A stretch of DNA of 64,000 nt from Margaritispora aquatica (lineage: Eukaryota; Ascomycota; Leotiomycetes; Helotiales; Discinellaceae). The notes below the pieces were generated by a model. That model was not told the DNA's origin and searched no databases. It saw nothing but the letters and a program-made list of their open reading frames with translations. Made by a program: the position numbers and the translations under genes. Within the stretch, counting starts at the first letter, position 1; the number at the start of each line of letters is the position of its first letter. The DNA is taken from assembly GCA_007644065.1 (NCBI GenBank), contig VJWN01000009.1, forward strand, positions 496,001-560,000, in the 5' to 3' direction. Positions 30,849 through 41,220 of this stretch are shown piece by piece.

Positions 30849-32354
30849 CTATTCAAATAAGACCTCAGCTAAACGCTTTTTTGCATTCTCTGTATCCCAC
30901 TCAACCAGTTTGCGCTCTTTTATCTCCTCCATTCCCCTTTCCACAAAAGGGTCCATAGCGACTCTCTCAGCCTCGCTTAAATGATGTAGCGCTGTCCTCC
31001 ACAACTCATTCCTAGGAATCTCACTCCGACTGATTCCAAAGAACCTTTCGTACAAAAATTTCCAGAAGAGAGCATCAAAGGCCCAACTCCTCCTCACCGC
31101 ATAACTTAGCCAAAACCTACCGGTTTTCCAGCTCTCTCGCATGTACGTCGACAATGGAACTCCATTACATCTCACTTTGCTCCCCGCGGCGACTTCGGCT
31201 CTCTGTATAGCTGATAACCAAATCTCCAGCCGTGGTTCGTAGAATTTGACCCAGTCGTCGATGCCATTGTCCCACGAATGAGGCGCATCTAGGACTAACC
31301 ACCATGGTGGATCGAGGGAAAATTGACTAGGAGCAGCATACGTGAACTCCCAGTCAATAATTGCAGCAATATGGTTAGACTCGTCGAGAAGAATATTGCC
31401 TGCTCTTAGGTCATCGCAATATAACCGAAAAGAGTCCGTACTGGGAGGTGCGGGTGATAAAATGGTGCTCATGGTCTTGGACTGGGCTGACCAAGTGTCC
31501 TCTTTGAATCCAAAGGTTGAGAGTTTTCCCTCTCTTGCCAGCCTACGGAAGATTTGACGAGCAACGTACTTGTTTCTACAATCATCTGCTGAAGCGACAA
31601 GGTCGTTATGCTGGAAGACAAGCTGAATGAGATGCATATTGGCGAGCTCAGTATAGTATTCGTCCGTTGTTCCGTACGTCTTCTCCCTCTGAGGGAGTAT
31701 TGAGCGTGGAATACCTGCTAATTGAAGCATATCGTTCATGTTACGCGTGACAGGGCGTGCTGCTACTACGACGGAACCTTCTCCGAACTCAACCAAAGAC
31801 CCAATGCGAGAAAACGTATGCTGTGAAAGCTCTAGCAGGCAGCTTGCCACCCTTTTATAAAGGTCTTCGAGGAAATCCTCTGAGATACTAGGATCCAAAA
31901 TAAAGGGTTTGTCGGGATCATCGTTAGTGGCGTTAAGGGCAGTTGCCATACAGTGTTGATGCTCAACATACTTGATTATCAGGTAGTATCCTAATTCGGA
32001 AGTCTTGCCATGAAAAAGAACTGGGGCAATTGGAATTTTTGTGTGTTTCTCAATATAACGAGCAGTTGCGACTTCGATCGAGGTCTTCTCCTCGATGAAT
32101 TTGACGTAGCAAGGAATTGGTCTCCGGACTATGACATTGTAGGAGAAGCCTTCAACCCGTAATCTGTATACGATATTGTACCCGCCAATATTCATTGAGC
32201 TGATCCAGGTTGCAGGGCTGTCAAACTTTTCCGTTGCCAATGCCTCCACAAGGCTGATGGTAGATCTTCGTCGCAGCTCTAGCTGCACTTTTTCCCATTC
32301 TTCATCATTATTATCCCATATCAGGTTATCAAAGTCTTCTCGAGTTTCTCCCAT
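30849..32354 (-). CDS. APH-fold phosphotransferase family protein
   Basis: The ATG at 32354 gives 501 aa in one exon. An aminoglycoside-phosphotransferase/choline-kinase-like fold is visible. There is an N-lobe with 'GGYNIVYRLRVEG' and 'YNVIVRRPIP' (Arg where a Lys often sits). The catalytic loop 'RLYCDDLRAGNILLD' is at about 311-324, and the metal-binding 'IIDWEF' at about 332-337, followed by 'DPPWWLV'. The loop has Cys-Asp-Asp where bacterial enzymes have His-Gly-Asp; this 'CDD(F/L)RxxN' form is common in the large fungal family. These are annotated as kinases of small molecules or proteins, with substrate rarely known. The length is usual for the fungal group. It has no signal peptide or membrane helix. 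The frame is open 13 codons upstream, but only from a TTG. Confidence 0.85.
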   Translation of the reverse strand: MGETREDFDNLIWDNNDEEWEKVQLELRRRSTISLVEALATEKFDSPATWISSMNIGGYNIVYRLRVEGFSYNVIVRRPIPCYVKFIEEKTSIEVATARYIEKHTKIPIAPVLFHGKTSELGYYLIIKYVEHQHCMATALNATNDDPDKPFILDPSISEDFLEDLYKRVASCLLELSQHTFSRIGSLVEFGEGSVVVAARPVTRNMNDMLQLAGIPRSILPQREKTYGTTDEYYTELANMHLIQLVFQHNDLVASADDCRNKYVARQIFRRLAREGKLSTFGFKEDTWSAQSKTMSTILSPAPPSTDSFRLYCDDLRAGNILLDESNHIAAIIDWEFTYAAPSQFSLDPPWWLVLDAPHSWDNGIDDWVKFYEPRLEIWLSAIQRAEVAAGSKVRCNGVPLSTYMRESWKTGRFWLSYAVRRSWAFDALFWKFLYERFFGISRSEIPRNELWRTALHHLSEAERVAMDPFVERGMEEIKERKLVEWDTENAKKRLAEVLFE

Positions 32355-33344
32355 ATCTGATGATAATAGTGCCCTTGATTTAGGAAGTGCCAAATTGGGA
32401 ACGAAAATGAAAACAGCGAGTGCAATGATTTTGGAAGAAAATCTGGAAGAACGGAAGAGAGAATTGAGAGTTTGGAATTGTGAAAAATTTGTAAGATCTT
32501 AGATATGATTTGGCTCTGATGGGTAGGTACTATTTAAAGAATGGTCTACCCTTGAGATTCACCGTTGGTGGCGGCAGCCGAAGCGCTTATTGTTTGCGTA
32601 TTAGTAGGTAGGTGTTTAAAGAGAGCACATCTAATTTGTTCATTTCAACTAGTTCTTCCCTATTTTTGGACATTAGATGCTAAGTGCTACGTGCACAATA
32701 GCAAGCTTTGATGGCTCTTAAATGATTCTAACTTCCTCAGTGAGAAGTCTGCGTTTTCTATACAGCTACAAGGACTTGTCTATTTGTGTACCAATGTGCT
32801 TTCAGTATGTCAGATTATCTCACGTTGTATTTCTTCATCAAATGTGGCAATTTGTAAGTAGGTTTTGTGCTTTACTTCCAGAATACCTTGTGCTGCGCTA
32901 TTGTGGTTGAAGACCTGTTCACCTCCTTGGTTTTCTCTCCCCGAAATTTGAGTACAAATGACTGTGGTGCATAGAATATACGTACAAAGTCATTTGTTAT
33001 GATTTTCTGGTTAGGAAGCAGGAAAATAGCAGAGCAGTTGCCTTTGCTGCTGTGTGTTGTCGGCCAGCGTTCAACTACAATCCACCGGATGCAGAACCAG
33101 GCGGTCACCCCGTAATCTTTCAATCTTGTGATATCATGTTCAACTTTAATCTCTACGTTCTGGTTTGAATATATATATCTGAGTTGGTAAGTACAAAACG
33201 AGGTGGTTGTGGTTATGGTGAAGCAACATTCGCCCCACATTTTTATTTCCAAGGACTTTGTCTTCCTTTCACTTAGGCAGGTGTGCTTTCTGTATCTTGA
33301 TCTCGCATCAATATCCAGAGAATTCAAAATCGCTTTCTATAGGG
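32355..33344. other. Divergent intergenic region
   Basis: About 1 kb between the phosphotransferase gene and the next plus-strand gene. No gene seen. Short frames across 32872-33343 are without domains. Confidence 0.5.
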
Positions 33345-35117
33345 ATGTCTTCACGAAGTCTATCATTGATTGTCAAGCTGCCATTGTCTAGGACAGATGC
33401 TCGAAACAAATCCTCAGCAACTTCAGCATCTTCCCACCCAGTTCTTCCTCAACCACCAGCACGTCCATCTACATCTACATCAGGCATCCTTACTCAATTC
33501 ACGCAAAGTCACTTAGTTCTTGCTCTCACGATACAAAAATCAAAGCCTGAAGGCCTTACCATTAGAGGTGCGTGAATAATTGAAGACATTCACTTTGGAG
33601 CCCTCTAACAAAGGGCAGAATACTGCGAGCAATTGCAGAATAATATCAAAATTGGCTCGAAAGATGTTTTAAAACAGCAGCGCTATGTTGATACGACTGA
33701 GTTCTGGAAAGATCAATGCACGAAAATTCTCCTGGAGAAGATAACACTCGAGGACAAGCTGCGGTGCGCAGAAGAATCGAACAGGCTTCTTCGACAGACT
33801 CTTCCAAGAACTGAATCAAACTCAGATTCAGACGACAGTACAGAGAGTATTGACCTAGACAGGGCTGGTCCATCAAATCCACGGAAACGCTCTCAGCCTA
33901 TCTATGAGGAGGATTTGATTGATAGTGATGCTGTGACGTTGCCAATCCCACAACTTGCGGACGATCAATGGCTGCAATTGAGCAGCTACGGTAAGTCATA
34001 CAGTATCATATTTTAGCTCTACTTGCTAATAGAAGTAGTCCTCAAGCTTAAAAGACAGCGCCAACAGCTCGAAGGAGCCTGCAAAGAACCTAACACCATT
34101 GACCAGATCGACCACCTCACAAGAGAAACAAACCACATGCTTGCTCTGCTCAACACGCAGTTCTTCGACTGCTGCTTACCGTTCTATCGGCTCAAGACGA
34201 CTTCATCCCAAAAGCACAACTCAGACATGCTGCAGCGAGTTATCAACCACGTTGGGGTGTCCTATTTAGCCTGCTTCAAATCATTCAACGAATTATGTAG
34301 AACGATACCTGGACGTTCAAGGAAATCCGAATTCGTATTCCAACTCGTCATGTTCTTGAATAAAAGCTTGGATTTCCTCAAAACGCTCAGTGAACTACAA
34401 TCAGAACAAGATGACACCCCAGTGCGAAAATCGAGGAGCAATAAAAGAGCTAAAACAGACGAGGCAGAATATGTGGTGAATAAGTATATAGCAAAGATGC
34501 TCTCGTCAGTAATATACAGTCTTGAATGGAAGGCCCAGCAGCCTGGTCACAGTGACCTCCTCGAAGGCATCCTCTTTTCTGTCTTGGAGCACACTGGCCG
34601 TCTCCTCTCTGAAGCAGTGTTTAATGAGCACATAGCGACCTCGAACGCACCAGGCAATATCACCCAGAACACGGAACTAACAATAACATCACAAGAAAAC
34701 AGGCTCAAACAAGCAGCACGAATCTCAGGTCGCTATATTGTACAGATCTTGCACGCTGCATTGGGAGGTGGAGAGGGAGAAAGGAAAGACCTCGTAGCTC
34801 GGGTTCTCTCGTCTGGGAGAGCAATGCCAGGACAGTCGAGATTGTCGTCTTTGAATGGTGGTGTGCTATCTGGTGATTTGTTGTTAAGGGCGAGGAAATT
34901 GCTGCAGAGCACGTTGATGGGGACGTCTGTCGGCCTTGATGTCAATGCTCGAGTGAATGGAGGAGAGTGGGACACACTACGGATGCCGACCCCGCCAATA
35001 GAAGAGAGTGAGCTGATACTTTCGAATGAGAGAAAGATGGGAACTGAGAGGTATGGTGCGGATTGGTTGGTGGAGAGCGTGTGGGCCTTGGTGGGGTGGG
35101 ATTTAATGATGGATTGA
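33345..35117 (+). CDS. Uncharacterised conserved-looking fungal protein, 3 exons
   Basis: Exons 33345-33567, 33619-33990 and 34033-35117; introns of 51 nt (GTGCGT...CTCTAACA...GGGCAG) and 42 nt (GTAAGT...TGCTAATAG). The phases join cleanly to 559 aa. The N-terminal about 50 residues are Ser/Pro-rich. A helical block follows ('LTQFTQSHLVLALTIQKSK', then 'REYCEQLQNN'), then a coiled-coil stretch with 'FWKDQCTKILLEKITLEDKLRCAEESNRLLRQ'. An acidic Ser/Asp linker with a basic 'NPRKRSQ' comes next, and a long alpha-helical C-terminal region. Basic clusters ('KSRSNKRAKTDEAE') look like nuclear localisation signals. I recognise no named family. Clean splice joints and codon use argue that the gene is real; a nuclear place is inferred from the basic clusters only. 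Confidence 0.75.
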
Positions 35118-35391
35118 CGACTTGACGAATTGATGAACCGGCAGTTTAAGAGAGGGAGGGATTTTCTTCGCACTTATCATCGAAAATCTATACAGTGTGC
35201 TATTTGCTTGAGACTTTAGCTGTCAGTATAAAGTTTGTAAAACTTCAACCAGTATTATCACAGTGAGTGCACTTGCTTACCTTATCCACCATGTGATATT
35301 ACTACCTAAAACACAATGCTCAGCTAAAAAAGAACATCATCTGAAATTCAAAATTCGACATTCAGAATTCAAAGCCTAGCTAACTAATTAA

Positions 35392-36478
35392 TCAATAGGT
35401 AGCAGCGAGCCTCTGCACAAGATACTCCCCCGAGTTAATCGGCTTATACTTCTTCTCACCCATATCACCACCATACGTCCCCTCAATAGCCTCGATAGTC
35501 CGGTCAAAATTCGGGTTGCAGAAATACGCCATGCTGTAGCGTGCTGGATACACCTCTCCCTCCGCATCTGCCTTCCCAGCAGGTGGTTCCACAACCCGAT
35601 GCAACGTACTCTTAATCGTATCATTACTCCACCTCGCTAACAGGTCTCCCGCATTCACCACCACGCTGCCCTCCACAGGCGTGGCATCCACGAACGTGCC
35701 CCTTGGGCTCTTAACCTGCAGCCCACCTCGCGAGTCTTGGAATAACAACGTGATGGAGCCGTAGTCCGTGTGCTCGCCAGCTCGCACCTGAAGTTTGTTT
35801 GCTTGGAACACCGATTTAGGTGCAGGCGGGTAGTGCAGCAAACGGAGTGTGTTATCACCTAACGAGGTGTAAGAGTCGAAATACGAAACGGGCAATCCCA
35901 TGCCCACGGCAATGGCGCGCATGACATTGATATGCAGCTCCTTGCACATGTCATGGAAGCGAAGCATCGTGTTCTTGAACTCTGCTGCTTCTGGGTCGGC
36001 AGTACTAGTGGGAGGCCAGTTATTCGGCAGTCCCTCAGCGCCCTCGCGTCCGATCTCAAAACTCTCCTTCAAATCCGGGGCTTGGGCTTTCGCTTTCGCG
36101 ACGGCGTCTTTGTCCGTCAGAATCGACACCTTCTCCCGCCCATGCGCGACGTACCCGCGGTTTGCCTCCGGGGTCGTCCATCCCAGGCTGTCTTTTTGCG
36201 GTTGTGGACGTGCGAAAAATTGGGCGGATGTCGCAAAGGTGCTGTTGACGGTTGTAGTGGGGATGGAGTGGTTGAGCAGGTAGATGAAGCCTGCTGTTTG
36301 GAAACCGTGCAGGATTTGTTGGGCGATGGTGGTGCGTTCCTCGGGCGTGCCGGATAGGAAGAGCGAGAAATCTATGAGCTGGGGGAGGATAAGCGTGAGA
36401 CATATTTATGGGTGGATGGGGATCAGTTACTGGTATCACTAAGTTGTCGCTGTCGACGGCGCTGGTCTGTGGGGCCAT
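35392..36478 (-). CDS. Thymine 7-hydroxylase (2-oxoglutarate/Fe(II) dioxygenase)
   Basis: Exon 1 (36478-36431) and exon 2 (36378-35392) are joined across a 52-nt intron, giving 344 aa. The join restores 'NLVIPLIDFSLFL', the IPNS-like N-terminal entry motif. Iron ligands H219, D221 ('GEHTDYGSITLLFQD') and H276 ('STLHRVV') are present, with R296 ('PARYS') for 2-oxoglutarate. The blocks 'GWTTPEANRGY', 'ARWSNDTIKST' and the C-terminus 'SGEYLVQRLAATY' closely match the characterised Neurospora thymine 7-hydroxylase. That enzyme oxidises thymine stepwise through 5-hydroxymethyluracil and 5-formyluracil to uracil-5-carboxylate (isoorotate). The divergent neighbour encodes the decarboxylase for that product. 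Cytosolic; no targeting signal. Confidence is high for the family and good for substrate. Confidence 0.9.
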
Positions 36479-36982
36479 ATTGAGTTCTTAGCTGTAGTAT
36501 ATAATATACTATGGTTGGTATAAGTGGGATGAAGAGAGAAGGAGGGATGAGTTTAGAGATAGTGTCTGTCTGGTTCTCGACCGCAAAAGCGGTTCTAGCA
36601 AACGGAGGCTCTTCTTATATAAAGCTATCAAGTCAGTTCGGATATGATACGATACGCTTCTACGGGTCAAGCCGTCTCCCGTACAGCATTTAAGGGTCCC
36701 CTGGGGATGGTTTGGGGGATGAAACGAATATGGAAAGAGAGCAAACCTTCCAAAGAGGAAGGTGCGATACTTAAAGTATATCCCGATAAGGAATGCGGGG
36801 TCAAAAGATTGGCTGGGACAGGGGGTCAGCCCACCTTTAGATCTTGGGTCTAGATTGGGAAGTGGGGTGGCCATAGTAAACACCCATAATGGAGTACAGC
36901 TCTAAACGAGTATTTATATCTTCATTTTCAAGAGACACAACTTCTTAAACACAAAGAGAACTTATTCGAAAATACTAGCAAC
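36479..36982. promoter_or_regulatory. Shared divergent promoter of the thymine-salvage pair
   Basis: 504 bp between the two start codons. Three HGATAR sites (AreA/NIT2-type GATA factors) are visible: AGATAG at 36557-36562, TGATAG on the minus strand at 36625-36630 and CGATAA at 36784-36789. HGATAR is short and could occur by chance. Control by nitrogen or pyrimidine supply is an inference that suits the pathway. Confidence 0.45.
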
Positions 36983-38092
36983 ATGGCGTCTAAACCAACA
37001 ATCGTGGATATCCACACTCATGTCTATCCACCCAGCTATATCGAGCTGTTGAAGTCCCGATCTTCCATACCATATATCCGTTCTTTTCCCCCTTCAGAAG
37101 CACTTCGTCTAGTCATCTTACCCGCTGAAGACACAGAGAGCACATCGAGAGGACGTCCAGTCGGTGCAGAATACTATGACATCAAAGAGAAGGTCAAATT
37201 CATGGACCTCCACTCCATCGACATCTCCGTCATCTCCCTCGCCAACCCATGGCTAGACTGGCTTCCCCCGGCCGAAGCAGCTCAAGGAGCTCTCGCAATC
37301 AATAACGAGGTAAACGCCGAATGCGCCAAATATCCCGGAAGACTCTTCGCGTTCGCAACTCTCCCCCTAAGCGGCGGCCAGGAAGTAATCCTCAATGAGA
37401 TCGCTAGACTGAAAGAGCTGAAATACATGCGCGGCATCATCCTCGGCACCACAGGTCTGGGCAATGGTCTCGATGATCCAGATCTCCTCCCCATATTCGC
37501 TGCGCTCGCGGAGGCAAAACTCCCCATCTTCTTGCACCCGCACTACGGCCTTCCATCCTCAGTGTGGGGCGAGCGGGCTGGCGCATACGGACACGTCCTT
37601 CCACTTGCGTTGGGCTTCCCGCTCGAAACGACCATCGCTATCACGCGGATGATTCTCTCTGGTGTCTTTGATGCTGTGCCTGAGTTATCTATGATCCTCG
37701 CGCATTCCGGGGGTACGCTCCCATTCCTCGCTGGCAGGATCGAGTCGTGCATCGAGCACGATGCGCATTTGAAAGCCGAAGGAAAGCTAGGGCCACAGAG
37801 GAAGACGGTGTGGGAGGTGTTGAAAAAGAATTTATACCTTGATGCCGTGGTGTATAGCGAGGTTGGCTTGACGGCGGCGATTGCGGCGAGTGGTGGGGAC
37901 AGGGTCATGTTTGGGACTGATCATCCGTTCTTCCCACCCCTCGGGGAGGAGGGAGAGGAGGTGGGAACGAAGAAGTGGGAGAGTGTGGAGACGAATTATG
38001 CGGCTATTAAGGGTGTTTTGGGGAGTGGAAGTCCCGAAGCCGAGGGCGCGTTGGGTGGGAATGCGATTAGGGTGTTGAACTTGTCGATTTGA
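36983..38092 (+). CDS. Isoorotate (uracil-5-carboxylate) decarboxylase
   Basis: Single exon, 369 aa. It is an amidohydrolase-2/ACMSD-type TIM barrel. The metal site shows H11 and H13 ('VDIHTHVYP'), H185 ('FLHPHYG') and D313 ('FGTDHPFFPP'), with the catalytic-region His in 'AHSGGTLPFLAGRIESCI' (H241). The blocks 'ISLANPWLDWL', 'RGIILGTTGLGNGLDDP' and 'YGHVLPLALGFPLETTIA' resemble the structurally characterised fungal isoorotate decarboxylases more than ACMSD proper. The reaction is uracil-5-carboxylate to uracil plus CO2, the last step of thymine salvage. The adjacent divergent thymine 7-hydroxylase makes the substrate, which strongly supports this call. Cytosolic. The alternative is another ACMSD-family decarboxylase. 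Confidence 0.9.
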   Translation: MASKPTIVDIHTHVYPPSYIELLKSRSSIPYIRSFPPSEALRLVILPAEDTESTSRGRPVGAEYYDIKEKVKFMDLHSIDISVISLANPWLDWLPPAEAAQGALAINNEVNAECAKYPGRLFAFATLPLSGGQEVILNEIARLKELKYMRGIILGTTGLGNGLDDPDLLPIFAALAEAKLPIFLHPHYGLPSSVWGERAGAYGHVLPLALGFPLETTIAITRMILSGVFDAVPELSMILAHSGGTLPFLAGRIESCIEHDAHLKAEGKLGPQRKTVWEVLKKNLYLDAVVYSEVGLTAAIAASGGDRVMFGTDHPFFPPLGEEGEEVGTKKWESVETNYAAIKGVLGSGSPEAEGALGGNAIRVLNLSI

Positions 38093-38690
38093 AATAAATA
38101 GGATGGGAGTAGAAAATGAAATGGTTTCTGGTTGCGCTCTTCGCTTCTTAGTGGTTTTAATATGGCTAAGTGCTGAGATAACTTAATCTGCTGGAACTGT
38201 GTTAGTCGCATAAAGTCAAGTGCAATTTCTATACCTGTGAAAACATCTACGGAAGTTCTCGGCTAAATTTCATTCATCTTGACAATGTAAATTTTGGTGG
38301 TATTTTTGACACAATATCTACCATTCTAAATACAAATCTAAATTGACACTTCACGAAGCAACTCTCGTCCCACCCCACAGTATATGAAATTTCATATTGT
38401 AAGACGACCTCACTGTCACCAAGACGGATATCCATACTCGCACCTCTCCATCGAAATTGAACCGAGGGTCATCAAAACCCATGGATTTGTAGCAGAGGTA
38501 TCGAGTAATGATATTGCATATAGGGTGATTTACAAATACTGTTTGTGATAATGACACGACGCTATTCTACCAAGTGCTTCCAATCCAATCGCTATGAAGT
38601 AACCAGAAAGAACAATACTCAACGAATTTCCCACTTCCAGGTGAGAAAACATCCAACAGAACTTATACCTCCAAGTTCCATCAATCTCAC
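38093..38690. other. Convergent intergenic region
   Basis: About 600 bp, no gene seen. Confidence 0.5.
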
Positions 38691-39537
38691 TCAAACCAAT
38701 CTAAACGTCCCTATTCTCTGGTCCGCATCATCAACAAACTCCTTTACCTCAAACTCCACACCGGCTTTCGCCCCAGACCTCTCAACCTCAACCGCATAAT
38801 CATCCGCCACCCTCCCAAACCACAACATCTGCTCGCGGAACATCTCCCCCGTAACAACAGGCCAGTATGCCCGCCCCAACGGCCTCGTCCCCTCCCACGC
38901 CACGATGACCACCTTCCTCAACGCCGGGAACGCCCGAGTAACAGCCGTCCAGAACGCACTGCTTCCGTCCTCTGCTCGAATGAGTTCCTTGTCATCCGGC
39001 ATGTACTCGGGGTTGATGGCGATGATTTCCACGCCCTGGAGTTGTTTGGGGAAGAGTTCGATCGCGGCACTTATGGATAGAGGGCAGAACCAGTCGCGGA
39101 GTAAGACGCTGTCTGTCGCGGGATTGATGCACGTCCTGGGGTATTTGGACATGTCTCGCGGGACACGGGAAGATGGCCAGATTTCACCTGGTTGGAAGAT
39201 GGCGTAGCGAGTCGAGAATAGGGCCAGACTGTCGTAGCATGCCTGCGTGAGAGCGGGAAGGGGAGCGTTGTCTCGATCTGAGATTAGAGTATTGCAAGTG
39301 GTGGGAGAGAGGAAGAAAGCTCGAGCTGGGACGGTGGCGGATTGTGATATTGCGTGGTCCCCTGTGAGTGAGTGTTAGTGTGGTGGACTCCTTCTCTCAT
39401 AGTTCCCTGGAATGTTACGCACAGATCTCGAGTTGGAGCTCGGGGGGTAGCTCGACAAACTTAGTAAATGCTGTAAGTCGAGGGGTTGCAACGATATCGT
39501 TAGTGATGGTAATGGTGTCAAAGATGGGTGCTGACAT
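38691..39537 (-). CDS. 2EXR-domain protein
   Basis: Exon 1 (39537-39423) and exon 2 (39361-38691) are joined across a 61-nt intron (GTGCGT donor, CTAAC branch, CACAG acceptor), giving 261 aa. The intron splits the codon of the conserved Trp: joined, residues about 24-41 read F-T-K-F-V-E-L-P-P-E-L-Q-L-E-I-W-D-H, a good 2EXR signature. The later part contains the family's 'ALTQACYDSLALF' and 'FPALRKVVIV' blocks. Function is unknown for the family. It is not in the 1-4.1 kb array and is divergent from those copies; a possible relic lies about 1 kb away at 40498-40730. Confidence 0.82.
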
Positions 39538-40497
39538 CTTGATGTCGATGTTTGTGAATTGGTAAGATCTTATGTTGATAGTGATAGTGGTAGTGATGCT
39601 GGAAGGCGATTTGAGGTTCCGATTCTCCAAATAGATACAGTGGCTAATTGTTGTAGCAAGGCAATGTAATCCTGATCATCTATATATAATCATATCCGCA
39701 CTGTTATGATTCCAATAATTGCGTCGTTGTGATTCAAGAGAGTGTTTGTTGTGAATGATGTAATTCCGGGACTGGTGTATATGTTGTGCAGTCACGACTC
39801 ACGAGCGAGCACTAGTTACTGGGCGATGGGGCAGTAAATCTCACACGTGATATATCCCATGGAGCAGGTATCCATTGACTGGTTATATCTGGTTATATAA
39901 TGTAGTGATACAGTTATCTGAGGTCGAAACAGATATGTAGTCACATGTATATAACATAATATGATGCTTTCGATGCCCACCGTGAGAGCTGCAGCTCAGT
40001 CTTTAAGCGACTAAAGACATCTAGCACCTCGGTCTCACTTCATCGAATACAGCGCAAATATCGTTGAAAATCGAGGAAATCGAGATTTTTGGTATGATGA
40101 ATAAAAAAATTACTAAAAGAATTATATAAGAGCGCGATAGCCTACGCCTATCCGACATCTGCTGTACTGTATTTCCAGGTTGTCTAGTTACTCAAATGAG
40201 AAGCGAAGAGAGCACAGGTATGCCACCAATTAAATGCTATCGAAAAGTTGCATTTACGAAATTGTCGCTTGTCGAGATGGGTTCCTGCATCGAGTCTCAC
40301 CACCAAGCACCCCGTATCAGATTCTCACCGCACGGCTGGCTCCATGATCGCTCCCAATATCTCATTTTGTGTATTCTCACTTTGATTGCTCAACACCACT
40401 AGTGCAAGGTCAGGCTCATGCTTATTTCCCTTGATAAGACGAGACTCCTACCTCACATGCTCAGACAAGCTCTCGGCTCGCTGTGCCAAACTTCATC
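39538..40497. other. Intergenic, no gene seen
   Basis: About 960 bp with many short dinucleotide-rich A+T stretches (for example 39670-39690 and 39880-39965). No gene seen. Confidence 0.45.
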
Positions 40498-40730
40498 TCA
40501 AAACACGACATCCAATAGCTGCTCCCTAATATGTTTAATGAGAGACGATTGCAGAGCATCTGCGGTACTTACAGCGATCACACCGACATACATCTCATGG
40601 AGATCTCGTAAGTGACTGTGCGTACCGTTGAGGTTGAACGTGATTAGACGTTCAGGTTGCGGATAGGCTTGCATGAGTTTGCGCAAGAATACTTAACGCT
40701 TTATGTGGGCGTGCCACTTACTGTCGAGTT
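40498..40730 (-). pseudogene. Possible 2EXR relic
   Basis: The minus-strand frame contains 'LRKLMQAYPQPERLITFNLN', resembling the 2EXR stretch 'LRrlIWkyAyPqPRlItf' but with the Trp missing. It is followed by short non-homologous sequence and a stop. No upstream 'FPKLP' part was found. It is low-confidence and based on one motif only. Confidence 0.22.
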
Positions 40731-41115
40731 TTGGGTGCCAAACTACCCTTGGCTAGTCTTATAAAGATAGGTCTCATTATAGGAAGAGTATTCGCACAAG
40801 CTAATGACGTCTTCTTCGTAGTGAACATAAGTAACGGATTGTGCAACCAATCTTCAGGTTTTCGGAAATTCCGATGATTTTATATCTGCGATAAAAGTGT
40901 AGATTTATGCAAGACTTGAAAATTAAGTATAAAAAATATTTAATCCATACAGATTAGTTTAACCAGCGTTCTTGTATTGTGATTATAGTTTCCTATACTT
41001 TTGAAATAAAATATTTGGATAGTTTTTGAAGTGAACCCGGGGAATTGATCGTTTCTATTTCAAAATAAATAGAAATCGGTAAAAATATATGATCTCGCAG
41101 ATCATCAGATCTTAT
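40731..41115. other. Intergenic, A+T-rich, no gene seen
   Basis: Spacer before the tRNA gene; no feature seen. Confidence 0.4.
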
Positions 41116-41220
41116 TGCGCCCGCCGGAAATCGAATCCGGGGCCCATCGAAGTTGAATCGAACCCATTTGACTGGAGATCTTCATGGCAACGATGGATTT
41201 TACCACTAAACCACAGGCGC
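41116..41220 (-). tRNA. tRNA-Gly(GCC) with 34-nt intron
   Basis: On the minus strand GCGCCTGTGGTTTAGTGGTA begins the gene at 41220: a 7-bp acceptor stem (GCGCCTG with CGGGCGC), a normal D arm/A box and an anticodon stem CATCG/CGATG with loop TTGCCAT (anticodon GCC). The intron occupies 41184-41151, directly 3' of the nucleotide after the anticodon, the canonical eukaryotic site. The T arm is CCGGA-TTCGATT-TCCGG and the discriminator is A. The mature length is 71 nt. The T-arm B box (GATTCGATTTC) departs from the GGTTCGANTCC consensus, while the intron contains GGTTCGATTCA. Confidence 0.92.

Noticed and set aside
32355..32393. Upstream extension of the APH-type gene
   Set aside because: Depends on a TTG start; the ATG at 32354 is the natural start.
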